The notes beneath the pieces are model-generated. The model had not been told where the DNA came from. It ran no database searches and saw nothing but the letters and a program-made list of their open reading frames with translations. A DNA stretch of 23,048 nt, taken from NCBI GenBank assembly GCA_041158045.1, contig JBEBCD010000005.1, forward strand, positions 1 through 23,048, written 5' to 3'. Origin of the DNA: CAXRBC01 sp041158045 (GTDB taxonomy: Bacteria > Actinomycetota > Acidimicrobiia > Acidimicrobiales > Ilumatobacteraceae). Numbering within the stretch: position 1 is the first letter of the stretch; each line of letters opens with the position of its first letter. Positions 13,380-20,444 of the stretch are shown here, piece after piece. The position numbers and the translations under genes are program-made.

Positions 13380-13667
13380 CTAGCGGCCGAGCGCCCGGTC
13401 CTCCTTCTCCGCGGCGCGCACCGCGTAGGTGACGACGATCGCGGGCGCGAGCAGCACCGACCCGACGACGAGCCCGACCGTGCCGACCGCCGACGGCACG
13501 GCGCCGAAGCCACGGGTCGCGCCCCACACCACCGCGACGCTCGAGGCGCCGTAGCACGCGTAGCCCGTGCGCGTCGCGAGCCGCGCCCACCGCGCGATCC
13601 GCCGTCGCGTCTCCCGCACCGGATCGTGCGGCGCCGTCGACCCGTCGACGTGTGCGCCGTCCGCCAT
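13380..13667 (-). CDS. Small two-helix membrane protein of unknown function
   Basis: This 95-residue protein has a hydrophilic N-terminus with a basic RETRRRIARWARLATR stretch at 18-33, and two likely membrane segments at about 34-50 and 59-82, followed by a short charged tail (EKEDRALGR). No family is recognised. ATG 13667 is 11 bases from the divergent ccmA start, and the gap is so short that the promoters interlock. The gene converges on lhr with a 21-base gap (13359-13379) that holds no convincing terminator. Conserved linkage to the ccm operon would suggest an accessory role in respiration or heme handling, but nothing in the sequence shows this. Confidence 0.68.
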   Translation of the reverse strand: MADGAHVDGSTAPHDPVRETRRRIARWARLATRTGYACYGASSVAVVWGATRGFGAVPSAVGTVGLVVGSVLLAPAIVVTYAVRAAEKEDRALGR

Positions 13668-13672
13668 AGTCT
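13667..13672 (+). promoter_or_regulatory. Putative -10 element for a leaderless ccm operon transcript
   Basis: TAGTCT is followed by six bases (CGGCCC) and the ccmA ATG at 13679. The first base of the hexamer is the last base of the opposing gene's start codon on the other strand. It is the only promoter-like element seen ahead of the eight-gene ccm operon. Confidence 0.5.
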
Positions 13673-13678
13673 CGGCCC

Positions 13679-13684
13679 ATGCTA
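13679..13684 (-). promoter_or_regulatory. Putative -10 element for the small membrane-protein gene
   Basis: On the minus strand TAGCAT ends 11 bases before the ATG at 13667, predicting a leader of only about 4 bases. These six bases are also the ccmA start codon and the first base-triplet after it, so any polymerase here would cover the ccmA start. Confidence 0.3.
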
Positions 13685-14314
13685 CGGGTCGTCGATTTTC
13701 GCGACGTCGTCGCGACGCTCGACGGCTGGCCCGCGCTCGCGGGACTGAGCTGCGCGGTCGAGCGCGGAGAGATCGTGCACGTAGTCGGGCCCAACGGCGC
13801 GGGCAAGTCCACGTTCCTGCGCGCGTGCGCGGGCCTCGTGCCGGTGCGCGGGGGCAGCGCGTCGGTGCTGGGCGTCGACCTCGTGCGCGATCGCGCCGCG
13901 GCCCGCGGCCGCGTCGGGCTCCTCGCGCACGCCAATGGTCTCTACCTCGACCTCACCGCGCGCGAGCACGCCGCGTTCTGGGCGCGGGCGGTCGGGGCGG
14001 CCGCGGGCGACGCCGACCTCGCCCTCGCCGAGGCGGGCGTCGCGGGATCCCTCGCCGACCGGCGCGTGGGGCGAATGTCCGCGGGGGAGCGCCGGCGGGT
14101 CGCCCTCGCGGTGCTGCTCGTGCGGCGGGCGGAGCTCTGGCTGCTCGACGAGCCGCACGCGGGTCTCGACGCGGCGTCCCGCGACGCCCTCGACGCCACG
14201 CTGCGCCGGGCCCGCGACGCGGGCGCGACGATCGTCCTCGCGTCGCACGAGGCCGAGCGCGCCTCGGCCGTGGCGACGCGCACGCTGCGCATCGCGGGCG
14301 GGGCGGCGGCATGA
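13679..14314 (+). CDS. ccmA: CcmA, ATPase subunit of the cytochrome c maturation heme ABC transporter
   Basis: This 211-residue ABC ATPase has Walker A GPNGAGKST at 37-45, a degenerate signature SAGER at 134-138, Walker B LLDEP at 155-159 followed by HAGLD, and the switch histidine H190. The AHANGLYLDLTAREHAAF stretch at 83-100 is typical of CcmA. With CcmB it uses ATP to release holo-CcmE from CcmC on the cytoplasmic face of the membrane. The length fits the family (~205-215). ATG 13679 is the first gene of the ccm operon, with a leaderless-type promoter six bases upstream. Its TGA overlaps the ccmB ATG (ATGA). The call rests on both sequence and the ccmB-H context. Confidence 0.93.
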   Translation: MLRVVDFRDVVATLDGWPALAGLSCAVERGEIVHVVGPNGAGKSTFLRACAGLVPVRGGSASVLGVDLVRDRAAARGRVGLLAHANGLYLDLTAREHAAFWARAVGAAAGDADLALAEAGVAGSLADRRVGRMSAGERRRVALAVLLVRRAELWLLDEPHAGLDAASRDALDATLRRARDAGATIVLASHEAERASAVATRTLRIAGGAAA

Positions 14315-15009
14315 GCGGGCGGGCGACCGGACGCGCGGGGCTGGTGCGGGCCGTGGCGTCGCGCGACCTGCGTGCCGAGGCGCGCGGGCGCGTGGTGACC
14401 AACCAGATCGTGCCCTTCGCGGGGCTCGTCATGGTGACGTTCGCGTTCGCGCTCGACCGCGAGGACGTGCTCTCGCGCGCCGCGGGTGGGCTGCTCTGGC
14501 TCGCCACGACGTTCTCGTTGTTCGTGCTCGTGCAGCGCGCGTTCGCCCTCGAGACGGCCGACCGCGCGCTCGACGCGCTGCGCGTCGCCGGCGTCGACCT
14601 CGGGCGCGTCTATCTCGGCAAGTCGATCGCACTCATGGTGCAATTGTTCGCGCTCGAGTGCGTGCTCGTGCCCGTCGCCGTCGTGCTCTACCGCGTGCGG
14701 CTCGACGCGCCGGGAGCGGTGCTCTTGGTCACCTGCATGGTCTCCGCGACGGCGGGTCTCGCCTTCGTGGGTACGCTCTACGGCGGTCTCACCGTGGGCG
14801 GCGCGGGTCGCGAGACGTTGCTCCCGCTCCTCGTGCTCCCCGTGGTGGCACCCGTCCTCATCGCGGCGACCCGGGCCACCGAGTCGGCCCTGCGCAGCGG
14901 TGGGGCGGCGGTCAGCGAGGGCTGGGCCTGGGTCGGCCTGCTCGCGGTGTTCGCCGCGGCGTTCGGGATCGCGGGCACGCTCGCCTTCGGACCCCTCGTC
15001 GACGAGTGA
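14311..15009 (+). CDS. ccmB: CcmB, membrane subunit of the CcmAB heme ABC transporter
   Basis: This 232-residue integral membrane protein has six likely helices, at about 31-48, 56-76, 106-126, 135-160, 169-187 and 205-228. Conserved CcmB stretches include LWLATTFSLFVLVQRAFALE at 62-81 and LLPLLVLPVVAPVLIAATRA at 170-189. It pairs with CcmA and handles the CcmC-heme-CcmE complex. ATG 14311 overlaps the ccmA stop by four bases and GTGA joins it to ccmC. The basic first 30 residues (DLRAEARGR) would face the cytoplasm. The family's usual length is ~220, so it is complete. Confidence 0.93.
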   Translation: MSGRATGRAGLVRAVASRDLRAEARGRVVTNQIVPFAGLVMVTFAFALDREDVLSRAAGGLLWLATTFSLFVLVQRAFALETADRALDALRVAGVDLGRVYLGKSIALMVQLFALECVLVPVAVVLYRVRLDAPGAVLLVTCMVSATAGLAFVGTLYGGLTVGGAGRETLLPLLVLPVVAPVLIAATRATESALRSGGAAVSEGWAWVGLLAVFAAAFGIAGTLAFGPLVDE

Positions 15010-15776
15010 CGACCGCGTCCAGCGACACCGACCCGGGAGGCCGCGAGGCGATGCAGTCGACGGGTACCGGCACCACGCGGGGCCTCGGGCTGCTCGCCAT
15101 CGTCGCGCTCGCGTGGGTCGTCGTGGGCGGCCTCGTCGCGACGCCGCGCGACGTCGTCCAGGGCGAGTCGGTGCGCATCATGTACGTGCACGTGCCGACC
15201 GCGTGGGTCGCGTACCTGGCCTTCGTCGTGACGGCGGTGGCGTCGGCCGGTTTCCTCCGGGGGCGGAGCCGCTCGCTCGGCTTCGACCGCGTGGCGGGGG
15301 CGAGTGCCGAGGTGGGCGTGCTCTTCATGGGGCTCACGCTCGTCACGGGCAGCCTCTGGGGACGCCTCACCTGGGGCGAGTTCTGGCAGTGGGACCCGCG
15401 GCTCACGACGACGGCCTTCCTCTTCGTCACCTACGTCGGCTACCTCGCCGTGCGGGGCCTCGACGGCGCGCCGGAGCAGCGCGCGCGCCGTGCCGCGGTG
15501 GTGGCGCTGCTCGCGGTGCTCGAGATCCCGCTCGTGCACTTCAGCGTCGTGCTGTGGCGCAGCCTGCACCAGCGCGCGTCGGTGCTCGACCCGGGCGGCG
15601 ACGTGCGGATGGACGGCCTCATGCTCTTCACGCTCTTCGTCGGGGTCGTCGCGTTCACCGCCCTCTACGCGTGGCTCGTCCTGCACCGCAGCCGCGTCGC
15701 CGCGCTCGCCGAGCTGGCGGGCCGGGGCGAGCTGGCGCGCGCCGTCGCCGCCCGTCGCGCGGAGGCCGGGGCGTGA
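15006..15776 (+). CDS. ccmC: CcmC, heme-handling protein loading CcmE
   Basis: This 256-residue membrane protein of the heme-handling (HHP) family has the tryptophan-rich WWD-type motif WGRLTWGEFWQWDPRLT at 118-134 and two flanking histidines, H62 (IMYVHVPTAW) and H178 (VHFSVVLWRSLHQ), the axial heme ligands in known CcmC. It presents heme outside the membrane for covalent attachment to CcmE. I used GTG 15006, which overlaps the ccmB TGA (GTGA) like most joints in this operon; ATG 15051, with GGGAGG ten bases upstream, is a real alternative and gives 241 residues. The overlap with ccmD is again GTGA. Six helices are expected. Confidence 0.92.
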   Translation: MTTASSDTDPGGREAMQSTGTGTTRGLGLLAIVALAWVVVGGLVATPRDVVQGESVRIMYVHVPTAWVAYLAFVVTAVASAGFLRGRSRSLGFDRVAGASAEVGVLFMGLTLVTGSLWGRLTWGEFWQWDPRLTTTAFLFVTYVGYLAVRGLDGAPEQRARRAAVVALLAVLEIPLVHFSVVLWRSLHQRASVLDPGGDVRMDGLMLFTLFVGVVAFTALYAWLVLHRSRVAALAELAGRGELARAVAARRAEAGA

Positions 15777-15940
15777 GCGCCGCCGCGCCCGTCGCGCTCG
15801 CCGTCATGGACGACGCGGGATTCGTCATCGGGTCCTACGCGGTGACCGCCGTGGCGCTCCTCGCGCTCGTCGTCGCCACGCTGCGGCGCGCGCGCCGCCT
15901 CGCGCCGCTCGTGCGCGACGAGGACAAGCCGTGGACCTGA
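15773..15940 (+). CDS. ccmD: CcmD-like small membrane protein
   Basis: This 55-residue protein is too short for routine detection. It has one membrane segment at about 17-37 (FVIGSYAVTAVALLALVVAT) followed by a basic LRRARRL, which is the CcmD layout: an aromatic-Ser-Tyr start, one helix and a basic cytoplasmic tail. CcmD stabilises the CcmC-CcmE complex and helps release holo-CcmE. GTG 15773 overlaps the ccmC TGA (GTGA), with GGAGG a few bases upstream; ATG 15806 is an alternative. Its end overlaps ccmE by ten bases. The position between ccmC and ccmE is the canonical one. Confidence 0.87.
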   Translation: MSAAAPVALAVMDDAGFVIGSYAVTAVALLALVVATLRRARRLAPLVRDEDKPWT

Positions 15941-16416
15941 CGCCCCGCCCCGCGCCGCAGCCCGCCCCTCGCCGCCGTCGGCGGTGGCTGCCCGTCCTCC
16001 TGCTCGGCCTCGTCGGCGCCGGCGGCGCCGCGATCGTCTGGCAGTTCCTCGGCTCGGCGATCGACTACTACTGCAACGTCGACGAGCTCGGAGTCCGCGA
16101 CGGCTGCGACGAGTCGCACCGCCTACGCGTCCAGGGCACGGTCGACCGCGACTCGGTCCGCGCGACCGACGCCGCCACGTCGTTCCGCCTCTCGTTCAAC
16201 GGCGCGTCGCTCGACGTCCGCTACGCGGGGGACCCCGGCGGCGTCTTCCAGGAGTGCATCGCGGTCGTCGCGCACGGCCGCCTCCGCGGCGGCGTCCTCG
16301 AGGCGACGCGCATCGAGGTGAAGCACTCCAACGAGTACGAGGCCGAGCACCCCGACCGCGTGGCCGACGCCGCCGCGGCGGGCATCGACCCGGCCTGCGC
16401 GCAGGCCCAGGGGTGA
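15931..16416 (+). CDS. ccmE: CcmE, periplasmic-type heme chaperone
   Basis: This 161-residue protein is anchored by one helix at about 19-39 after a Pro/Arg-rich cytoplasmic start and has an external beta-barrel domain. The heme-attachment motif is H132-x-x-x-Y136 (VKHSNEY), matching the H-x-x-x-Y of canonical CcmE rather than the C-x-x-x-Y variant. Heme is bound covalently to the histidine and handed to CcmF. Unusually, the external domain has four cysteines (48, 59, 109, 156); those at 48 and 59 flank NVDELGVRDG. GTG 15931 starts ten bases inside ccmD, with AGGA six bases upstream; GTGA links it to ccmF. Confidence 0.92.
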   Translation: MDLTPRPAPQPAPRRRRRWLPVLLLGLVGAGGAAIVWQFLGSAIDYYCNVDELGVRDGCDESHRLRVQGTVDRDSVRATDAATSFRLSFNGASLDVRYAGDPGGVFQECIAVVAHGRLRGGVLEATRIEVKHSNEYEAEHPDRVADAAAAGIDPACAQAQG

Positions 16417-18350
16417 ACGGGGCCCTCGGCCAGGCGGCGCTCCTCGTGGGCGTGGTGGCCTCGGCCTTCGGCGCCGCGGCCGCGATCGCGGGGGCCCGCG
16501 ACCCGCGCGTCGTGCGGCTCGTCCCGCGCTTCGCGGGCCTCGCGTGCGCGGCCGCGGTGGCCGCATTCGCCGTGATGGAGCGGGCGATGATCACCCGCGA
16601 CTTCTCGCTCGCCTACGTGCAGAAGGTCGGCTCGTGGTCGACGCCCGCGCTCTACAACGTCGCGGCCGTCTGGAGCGCGCTCGAGGGATCGATCCTGCTG
16701 TGGGTGCTCGTGCTGTCGGCCTACGCGTTCGTGGTCGCGTGGTGGGTGCGCCCGCGACTCGAGCCGCGACTCGGCGCGTGGGCGTCGGCGGTGATGTGCA
16801 TCGTGTCGTGCTTCTTCTTCGTCCTCTCGTGGGGTCCCGCCACCCCCTTCGCCCGGGGCGCGCCGGGCGTGCTCGACGGCCCCGGGCCCAACCCGCTGCT
16901 GCAGAACCACGTGCTCGTGATGTTCCATCCGCCGATGCTGTACCTCGGCTACGTCGGCATGACGGTGCCGTTCGCCTTCGCCATCGCGGCGCTCGTGACG
17001 GGGTCGCTCGACGACGCGTGGCTGCGCGCGACGCGTCGCTGGTCGCTCGTGTCGTGGGGCTTCCTCACGTTCGGCATCGCGCTCGGCGGCTGGTGGAGCT
17101 ACGAGGTGCTCGGCTGGAGCGGGGTCTGGGCGTGGGACCCGGTCGAGAACGCGTCGCTGCTGCCGTGGCTCACCGGTACCGCGTACCTGCACTCCGCGAT
17201 GGTCCAGGAGCGCCGCGGGATGCTCCGCGTGTGGAACCTCTCGCTGCTCGTCGCCACGTTCTCGCTCACGATCCTCGGCACGTTCCTCACGCGCTCCGGC
17301 GTGCTCAACAGCGTGCACGCCTTCAGCGAGAGCGACATCGGGCCGTGGTTGCTCGCCGCGTTCGGCGTCGTCGTCGTGGCGTCCGTCGGGCTCATCGGGT
17401 GGCGCGGCGACGCCCTGCGCCGGTCCGATGCGATCTCGTCGCCGCTCACGCGCGAGGGCGCCTTCCTCGCCAACAACCTCGTGTTCGCCCTCTTCGCGTT
17501 CGTCGTCCTGCTCGGCACCGTCTTCCCGCTCGTCGTCGAGGTGGTGCGCGACCGCCAGATCGTGGTGGGGGAGCCGTTCTTCGACCGCCTCGGCGTCCCG
17601 CTCGGCCTCGCACTGCTCGCGCTCATGGCGATCGCGCCGGCACTCCCGTGGCGCACCGCGGCCGGGGCCGTGGCGCGCGACCGGCTCTTCTGGCCCGCGT
17701 GGTGCGGCGTCGCGGCGCTCGCCGCCGCCCTCATCCTCGGCGCGCACGGACTCGCGCCGATGCTGGCGTTCGGCCTCGGGGGCGTCGCGGTGGGCTCGGC
17801 GCTGCGCCACCTCGTCGCCTCGGCGCGCGCGCGCGGCCCGCTCGGGCTCGTCGGTCGCTCGAGCGGCGGGATGATCGTGCACCTCGGCGTCATCTGCATC
17901 GCCGTCGCGCTCGCCGCGTCCAACTCGTTCACCCGGAGCCAGGAGCTCGACCTCGTCGAGGGCCGACCCGCGGCCTTCGCGGGCCACACGTTCACGCTCC
18001 GCGGCGTCGAGACCACGAGCGACGAGCGCGCCACCCGCGTGCGCGCGCTCGTCTCGATCGACGGCGGGCGCGCGTACGCACCCGCGATCACCAAGTACCT
18101 GCGGGTCGGCATGACGGTCGGCACGCCGTCGGTGCGCACCGGCCTCGCCCGCGACGTCTACCTCACGCTCGAGCCCCCCGTGCGCCAGGACTCCGGCCGC
18201 GCGCGCATCAAGGTGTTCGTCAAGCCGATGATCCTGTGGCTCTGGATCGGCACCGGCGTCACCGTGCTCGGCACCCTCGCCGCGCTCGTCCCGACGCGCC
18301 GTCGCGTCGCGGCCGGCGATCCCGAGCCCGTCGCGGCGGGCCGGCCGTGA
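16413..18350 (+). CDS. ccmF: CcmF, cytochrome c heme lyase core subunit
   Basis: This 645-residue polytopic membrane protein is nearly the length of E. coli CcmF. The WWD region runs from GGWWSY at 225-230 to WAWDPVENASLLPW at 239-252. Four histidines, H172 (MFHPPMLYLGYVG), H260, H302 (SVHAF) and H490 (MIVHLGV), fall one residue from the E. coli heme-ligand histidines as I recall them, so all heme sites look intact. CcmF takes heme from holo-CcmE and, with CcmH-type partners, ligates it to the CXXCH of apocytochrome c outside the membrane. GTG 16413 overlaps the ccmE TGA (GTGA), and the end overlaps ccmG likewise. The open frame further upstream is a shadow of ccmE. Confidence 0.97.
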   Translation: MNGALGQAALLVGVVASAFGAAAAIAGARDPRVVRLVPRFAGLACAAAVAAFAVMERAMITRDFSLAYVQKVGSWSTPALYNVAAVWSALEGSILLWVLVLSAYAFVVAWWVRPRLEPRLGAWASAVMCIVSCFFFVLSWGPATPFARGAPGVLDGPGPNPLLQNHVLVMFHPPMLYLGYVGMTVPFAFAIAALVTGSLDDAWLRATRRWSLVSWGFLTFGIALGGWWSYEVLGWSGVWAWDPVENASLLPWLTGTAYLHSAMVQERRGMLRVWNLSLLVATFSLTILGTFLTRSGVLNSVHAFSESDIGPWLLAAFGVVVVASVGLIGWRGDALRRSDAISSPLTREGAFLANNLVFALFAFVVLLGTVFPLVVEVVRDRQIVVGEPFFDRLGVPLGLALLALMAIAPALPWRTAAGAVARDRLFWPAWCGVAALAAALILGAHGLAPMLAFGLGGVAVGSALRHLVASARARGPLGLVGRSSGGMIVHLGVICIAVALAASNSFTRSQELDLVEGRPAAFAGHTFTLRGVETTSDERATRVRALVSIDGGRAYAPAITKYLRVGMTVGTPSVRTGLARDVYLTLEPPVRQDSGRARIKVFVKPMILWLWIGTGVTVLGTLAALVPTRRRVAAGDPEPVAAGRP

Positions 18351-18886
18351 GCGTCCGGCGCATCGCGCTGGCCGCCGCGGTCGCCGCCGCCGGCCTCCTC
18401 GCCGTGCTCGCACTCGTCGACGCGCCGGGCGAGGTCACGGGCGAGTCGCCGCTGCTCGGCGCGCCGGCCCCCGCGGTCGTCGGCACCACCATCGACGACG
18501 CGTCCTTCTCCCTCGAGCGGCGCAAGGGCTCCTGGGTGGTGCTCAACTTCTTCAACTCCACGTGCGTCCCCTGCATCGCGGAGCATCCCGCCCTCGTGGC
18601 CTTCGCCGCGCGCGAGGCGGGGCTCACCGACGGGGCCGAGCTCTACACCGTCGTCAACGACGACTCCGACGACGCCGTGCGCGAGTTCTTCGCGCGGCGG
18701 GGCGGCGACTGGCCCAAGGTCCGCGACGACGACGGCGCGATCGCGGTCGCCTTCGGCGTCGCGCGCGTGCCGGAGACGTGGGTGATCGACCCGGCGGGCT
18801 TCGTGCGGCTGCGGGTCCTCGGCGAGCTCGCGCCCGGCGCCCTCGAGGCCCGCCTCGACGCGCTCCGCGCCGCCGGCTCCTCGTGA
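18347..18886 (+). CDS. ccmG: CcmG/DsbE-like membrane-anchored thioredoxin
   Basis: This 179-residue protein has an N-terminal anchor helix at about 5-25 and a thioredoxin-fold domain with the redox pair C73-V-P-C76 (FFNSTCVPCIAEHP) and the cis-proline loop VPETWVID with P142. It keeps the CXXCH cysteines of apocytochrome c, or of CcmH, reduced outside the membrane. The residue before the first cysteine is Thr rather than the Trp common in CcmG and thioredoxins. GTG 18347 overlaps the ccmF TGA and its own TGA overlaps the ccmH start (both GTGA). It could also be called a TlpA/ResA-like protein, but the operon position favours CcmG. Confidence 0.9.
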   Translation: MSVRRIALAAAVAAAGLLAVLALVDAPGEVTGESPLLGAPAPAVVGTTIDDASFSLERRKGSWVVLNFFNSTCVPCIAEHPALVAFAAREAGLTDGAELYTVVNDDSDDAVREFFARRGGDWPKVRDDDGAIAVAFGVARVPETWVIDPAGFVRLRVLGELAPGALEARLDALRAAGSS

Positions 18887-19875
18887 CCTCGCTCGCGGCT
18901 CCCGTCCGCCCGTCGCGCCGGCGCGCCGCGTGGGCCACCCTCGTCCTCGCGGCGGCCGCGCTCCTCGCCGTCGGCGCGCTCCGCGACGGCGGACCCCGCA
19001 CGCAGCAGGACCGCATCGAGGCCATCACCGGGCGCCTCGCGTGCCCGACCTGCGCGGGGGAGAGCGTGCGGGTCTCGCGCGCGGTCGCCGCCGAGTCGAT
19101 CCGTGCCGAGGTCGCTCGCCAGGTCGCCGCGGGCACGCGCGCCGACGACGAGATCGTCGGCTACGTCGCCGCGCGGTTCGGCGCGCAGGTGCTGCTGCTG
19201 CCGCGCGCGTCGGGCTTCGACGCGCTCGCCTGGGGCCTCCCCGTCGCGGTCGGCGTGCTCGCACTCGCGGGCGTGGCCGCGGCGTTCGTCCGCTGGCGCC
19301 GCACCCCGGCGGGCGCGGCCGACGGCGCGGCTCCCCGGCCGCGCACCTCGCCGGCCGGGCGCGTCGCCCGCGCGTCCGCCGTCGCGGCGCTCGCGGTCGG
19401 TGCCGGCTGGCTCGTCGGTCGCCAGTCGGGCGAGCGGCTCCCCGGCCAGTCGCTGACCGGCGGCATCGAGGACTCCACCGCGTCGCTGCTCGCGCGGGCG
19501 CGCGCGAGCACCTTCTCCGATCCCGCGTCGGCGCTCGAGCTCTACGCCGAGGTGCTCGCGCTCGATCCCGACCAGGTCGAGGCCCTCACCTACCGCGGGT
19601 GGCTCGTGTGGCTCGTGGCGCGCGGCGCAGAGGACGCGACGCTGCGGGACCGCGCGGTGGCGGGCGTCGTGGCCGATCTCGAGCGCGCGACCGCGATCGA
19701 CGCGCGGTACCCGGATGCGCACTGCTTCCTCGGCATCGTGCGCTTTCGCCACGCCGGCGACGCGCCGGGGGCCAAGGCCGCGCTCGACCGCTGTGCCGCG
19801 CTCGACCCGCCGTCGGAGGTGCGGGGCTTCGTCGACGCGATCCGCGCCGAGGTCGATGCCGCCGCGGGCGGCTAG
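18883..19875 (+). CDS. ccmH: CcmH, fused CcmL-type thiol domain and TPR (CcmI/CycH-like) domain
   Basis: This 330-residue protein has a first membrane helix at about 16-33, then the CcmH/CycL domain with its redox motif LACPTCAGES (C54, C57) and the helical SRAVAAESIRAEVARQVAAG that follows it in the family. Two more helices (about 114-136 and 164-180) lead to a C-terminal TPR-like domain at ~200-325, with LYAEVLALDPDQVEALTYRG at 220-239 as a typical repeat. In proteobacteria the thiol-reducing part and the TPR apocytochrome chaperone are often joined like this. It is the last ccm gene: GTG 18883 overlaps ccmG (GTGA), and TAG is four bases from the convergent phosphatase stop. No terminator hairpin is visible. 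Confidence 0.92.
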   Translation: MTSLAAPVRPSRRRAAWATLVLAAAALLAVGALRDGGPRTQQDRIEAITGRLACPTCAGESVRVSRAVAAESIRAEVARQVAAGTRADDEIVGYVAARFGAQVLLLPRASGFDALAWGLPVAVGVLALAGVAAAFVRWRRTPAGAADGAAPRPRTSPAGRVARASAVAALAVGAGWLVGRQSGERLPGQSLTGGIEDSTASLLARARASTFSDPASALELYAEVLALDPDQVEALTYRGWLVWLVARGAEDATLRDRAVAGVVADLERATAIDARYPDAHCFLGIVRFRHAGDAPGAKAALDRCAALDPPSEVRGFVDAIRAEVDAAAGG

Positions 19876-19879
19876 GCGA

Positions 19880-20380
19880 CTACTCGTCGTCCCCGCCGGT
19901 CGGTGGTTTCGGCGGAGCCCACGCCTCGCCGGCGACCCACGCGACGCGCCCGTCGCGCGCACCGTGCGATCGCTCGAGCGCCCACACGCTCGCCTTGCGC
20001 CAGTCGGGTCGGCCCCGCACCTCGAGCCCCTCGCGCGCGAGCGCGCGCACGACGGACGGGATCACGTCGCCGTGGCTCGACGCGATGCTCCCCTCGGGCA
20101 GCTCCGCGAGCAGCTCGATCGCACCGCCGGCACCCCGGTCCTCGAAGAGCCGCAGGTCCGTCTCGACGTCGCGGCCGAGCCGGGTCGCGAGCGGTCGCAC
20201 GGTCTCCACGCAGCGACGCGCCGGGCTCGAGACGATCCGGCCCGTCACGAGCGACCCGAGCCGCGCCGCGAGCTGATCGGCCTGCCAGCGGCCGTCCTCG
20301 CCGAGCGGGCGCAGCGCGTCGTCGTCCTCCCAGGTCGCGCGGCGCAGGGCCTTGGCGTGCCGCACGAGGTAGATCGTCAC
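19880..20380 (-). CDS. SixA-type histidine phosphatase
   Basis: This 166-residue protein belongs to the histidine phosphatase superfamily: LVRHAKA at 5-11 with the nucleophile H8, SSPARRCVETVRPLA at 51-65 with the phosphate-binding arginine, and the second catalytic histidine H103 in ASSHGD. The short length and RHAKA motif fit SixA-like phosphohistidine phosphatases, but NUDIX-linked or small-molecule phosphatases also look like this, so the substrate is open. GTG 20380 is preferred: TACGGT lies seven bases upstream and the fold begins at VTIYLVRHA. The upstream extension in frame is Arg/Gly-rich and not protein-like. It converges on ccmH and diverges from the molybdoprotein gene. The C-terminal tail is Pro-rich. 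Confidence 0.85.
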   Translation of the reverse strand: MTIYLVRHAKALRRATWEDDDALRPLGEDGRWQADQLAARLGSLVTGRIVSSPARRCVETVRPLATRLGRDVETDLRLFEDRGAGGAIELLAELPEGSIASSHGDVIPSVVRALAREGLEVRGRPDWRKASVWALERSHGARDGRVAWVAGEAWAPPKPPTGGDDE

Positions 20381-20387
20381 CGCGACG

Positions 20388-20393
20388 ACCGTA
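20388..20393 (-). promoter_or_regulatory. Putative -10 element for a leaderless SixA-type phosphatase transcript
   Basis: On the minus strand TACGGT, then seven bases (CGTCGCG), then the GTG at 20380. The same hexamer occurs at the 3295 gene. Confidence 0.5.
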
Positions 20394-20432
20394 CCCGACG
20401 CCCTCGGTCGCGCGCCGCGCCGCGCGCCGCGC

Positions 20433-20438
20433 CACACT
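20433..20438 (+). promoter_or_regulatory. Weak -10-like element for the molybdoprotein gene
   Basis: CACACT, one mismatch from TANNNT, is followed by six bases (TGACCC) and the GTG at 20445. The spacing matches the leaderless pattern, but the first base is off consensus. Confidence 0.3.
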
Positions 20439-20444
20439 TGACCC

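Noticed and set aside
16221..18413. A 730-codon open frame antisense to ccmF
   Set aside because: Composition is Arg/Glu/His-rich with no motifs. It is the complement of a membrane protein with all its heme histidines intact.
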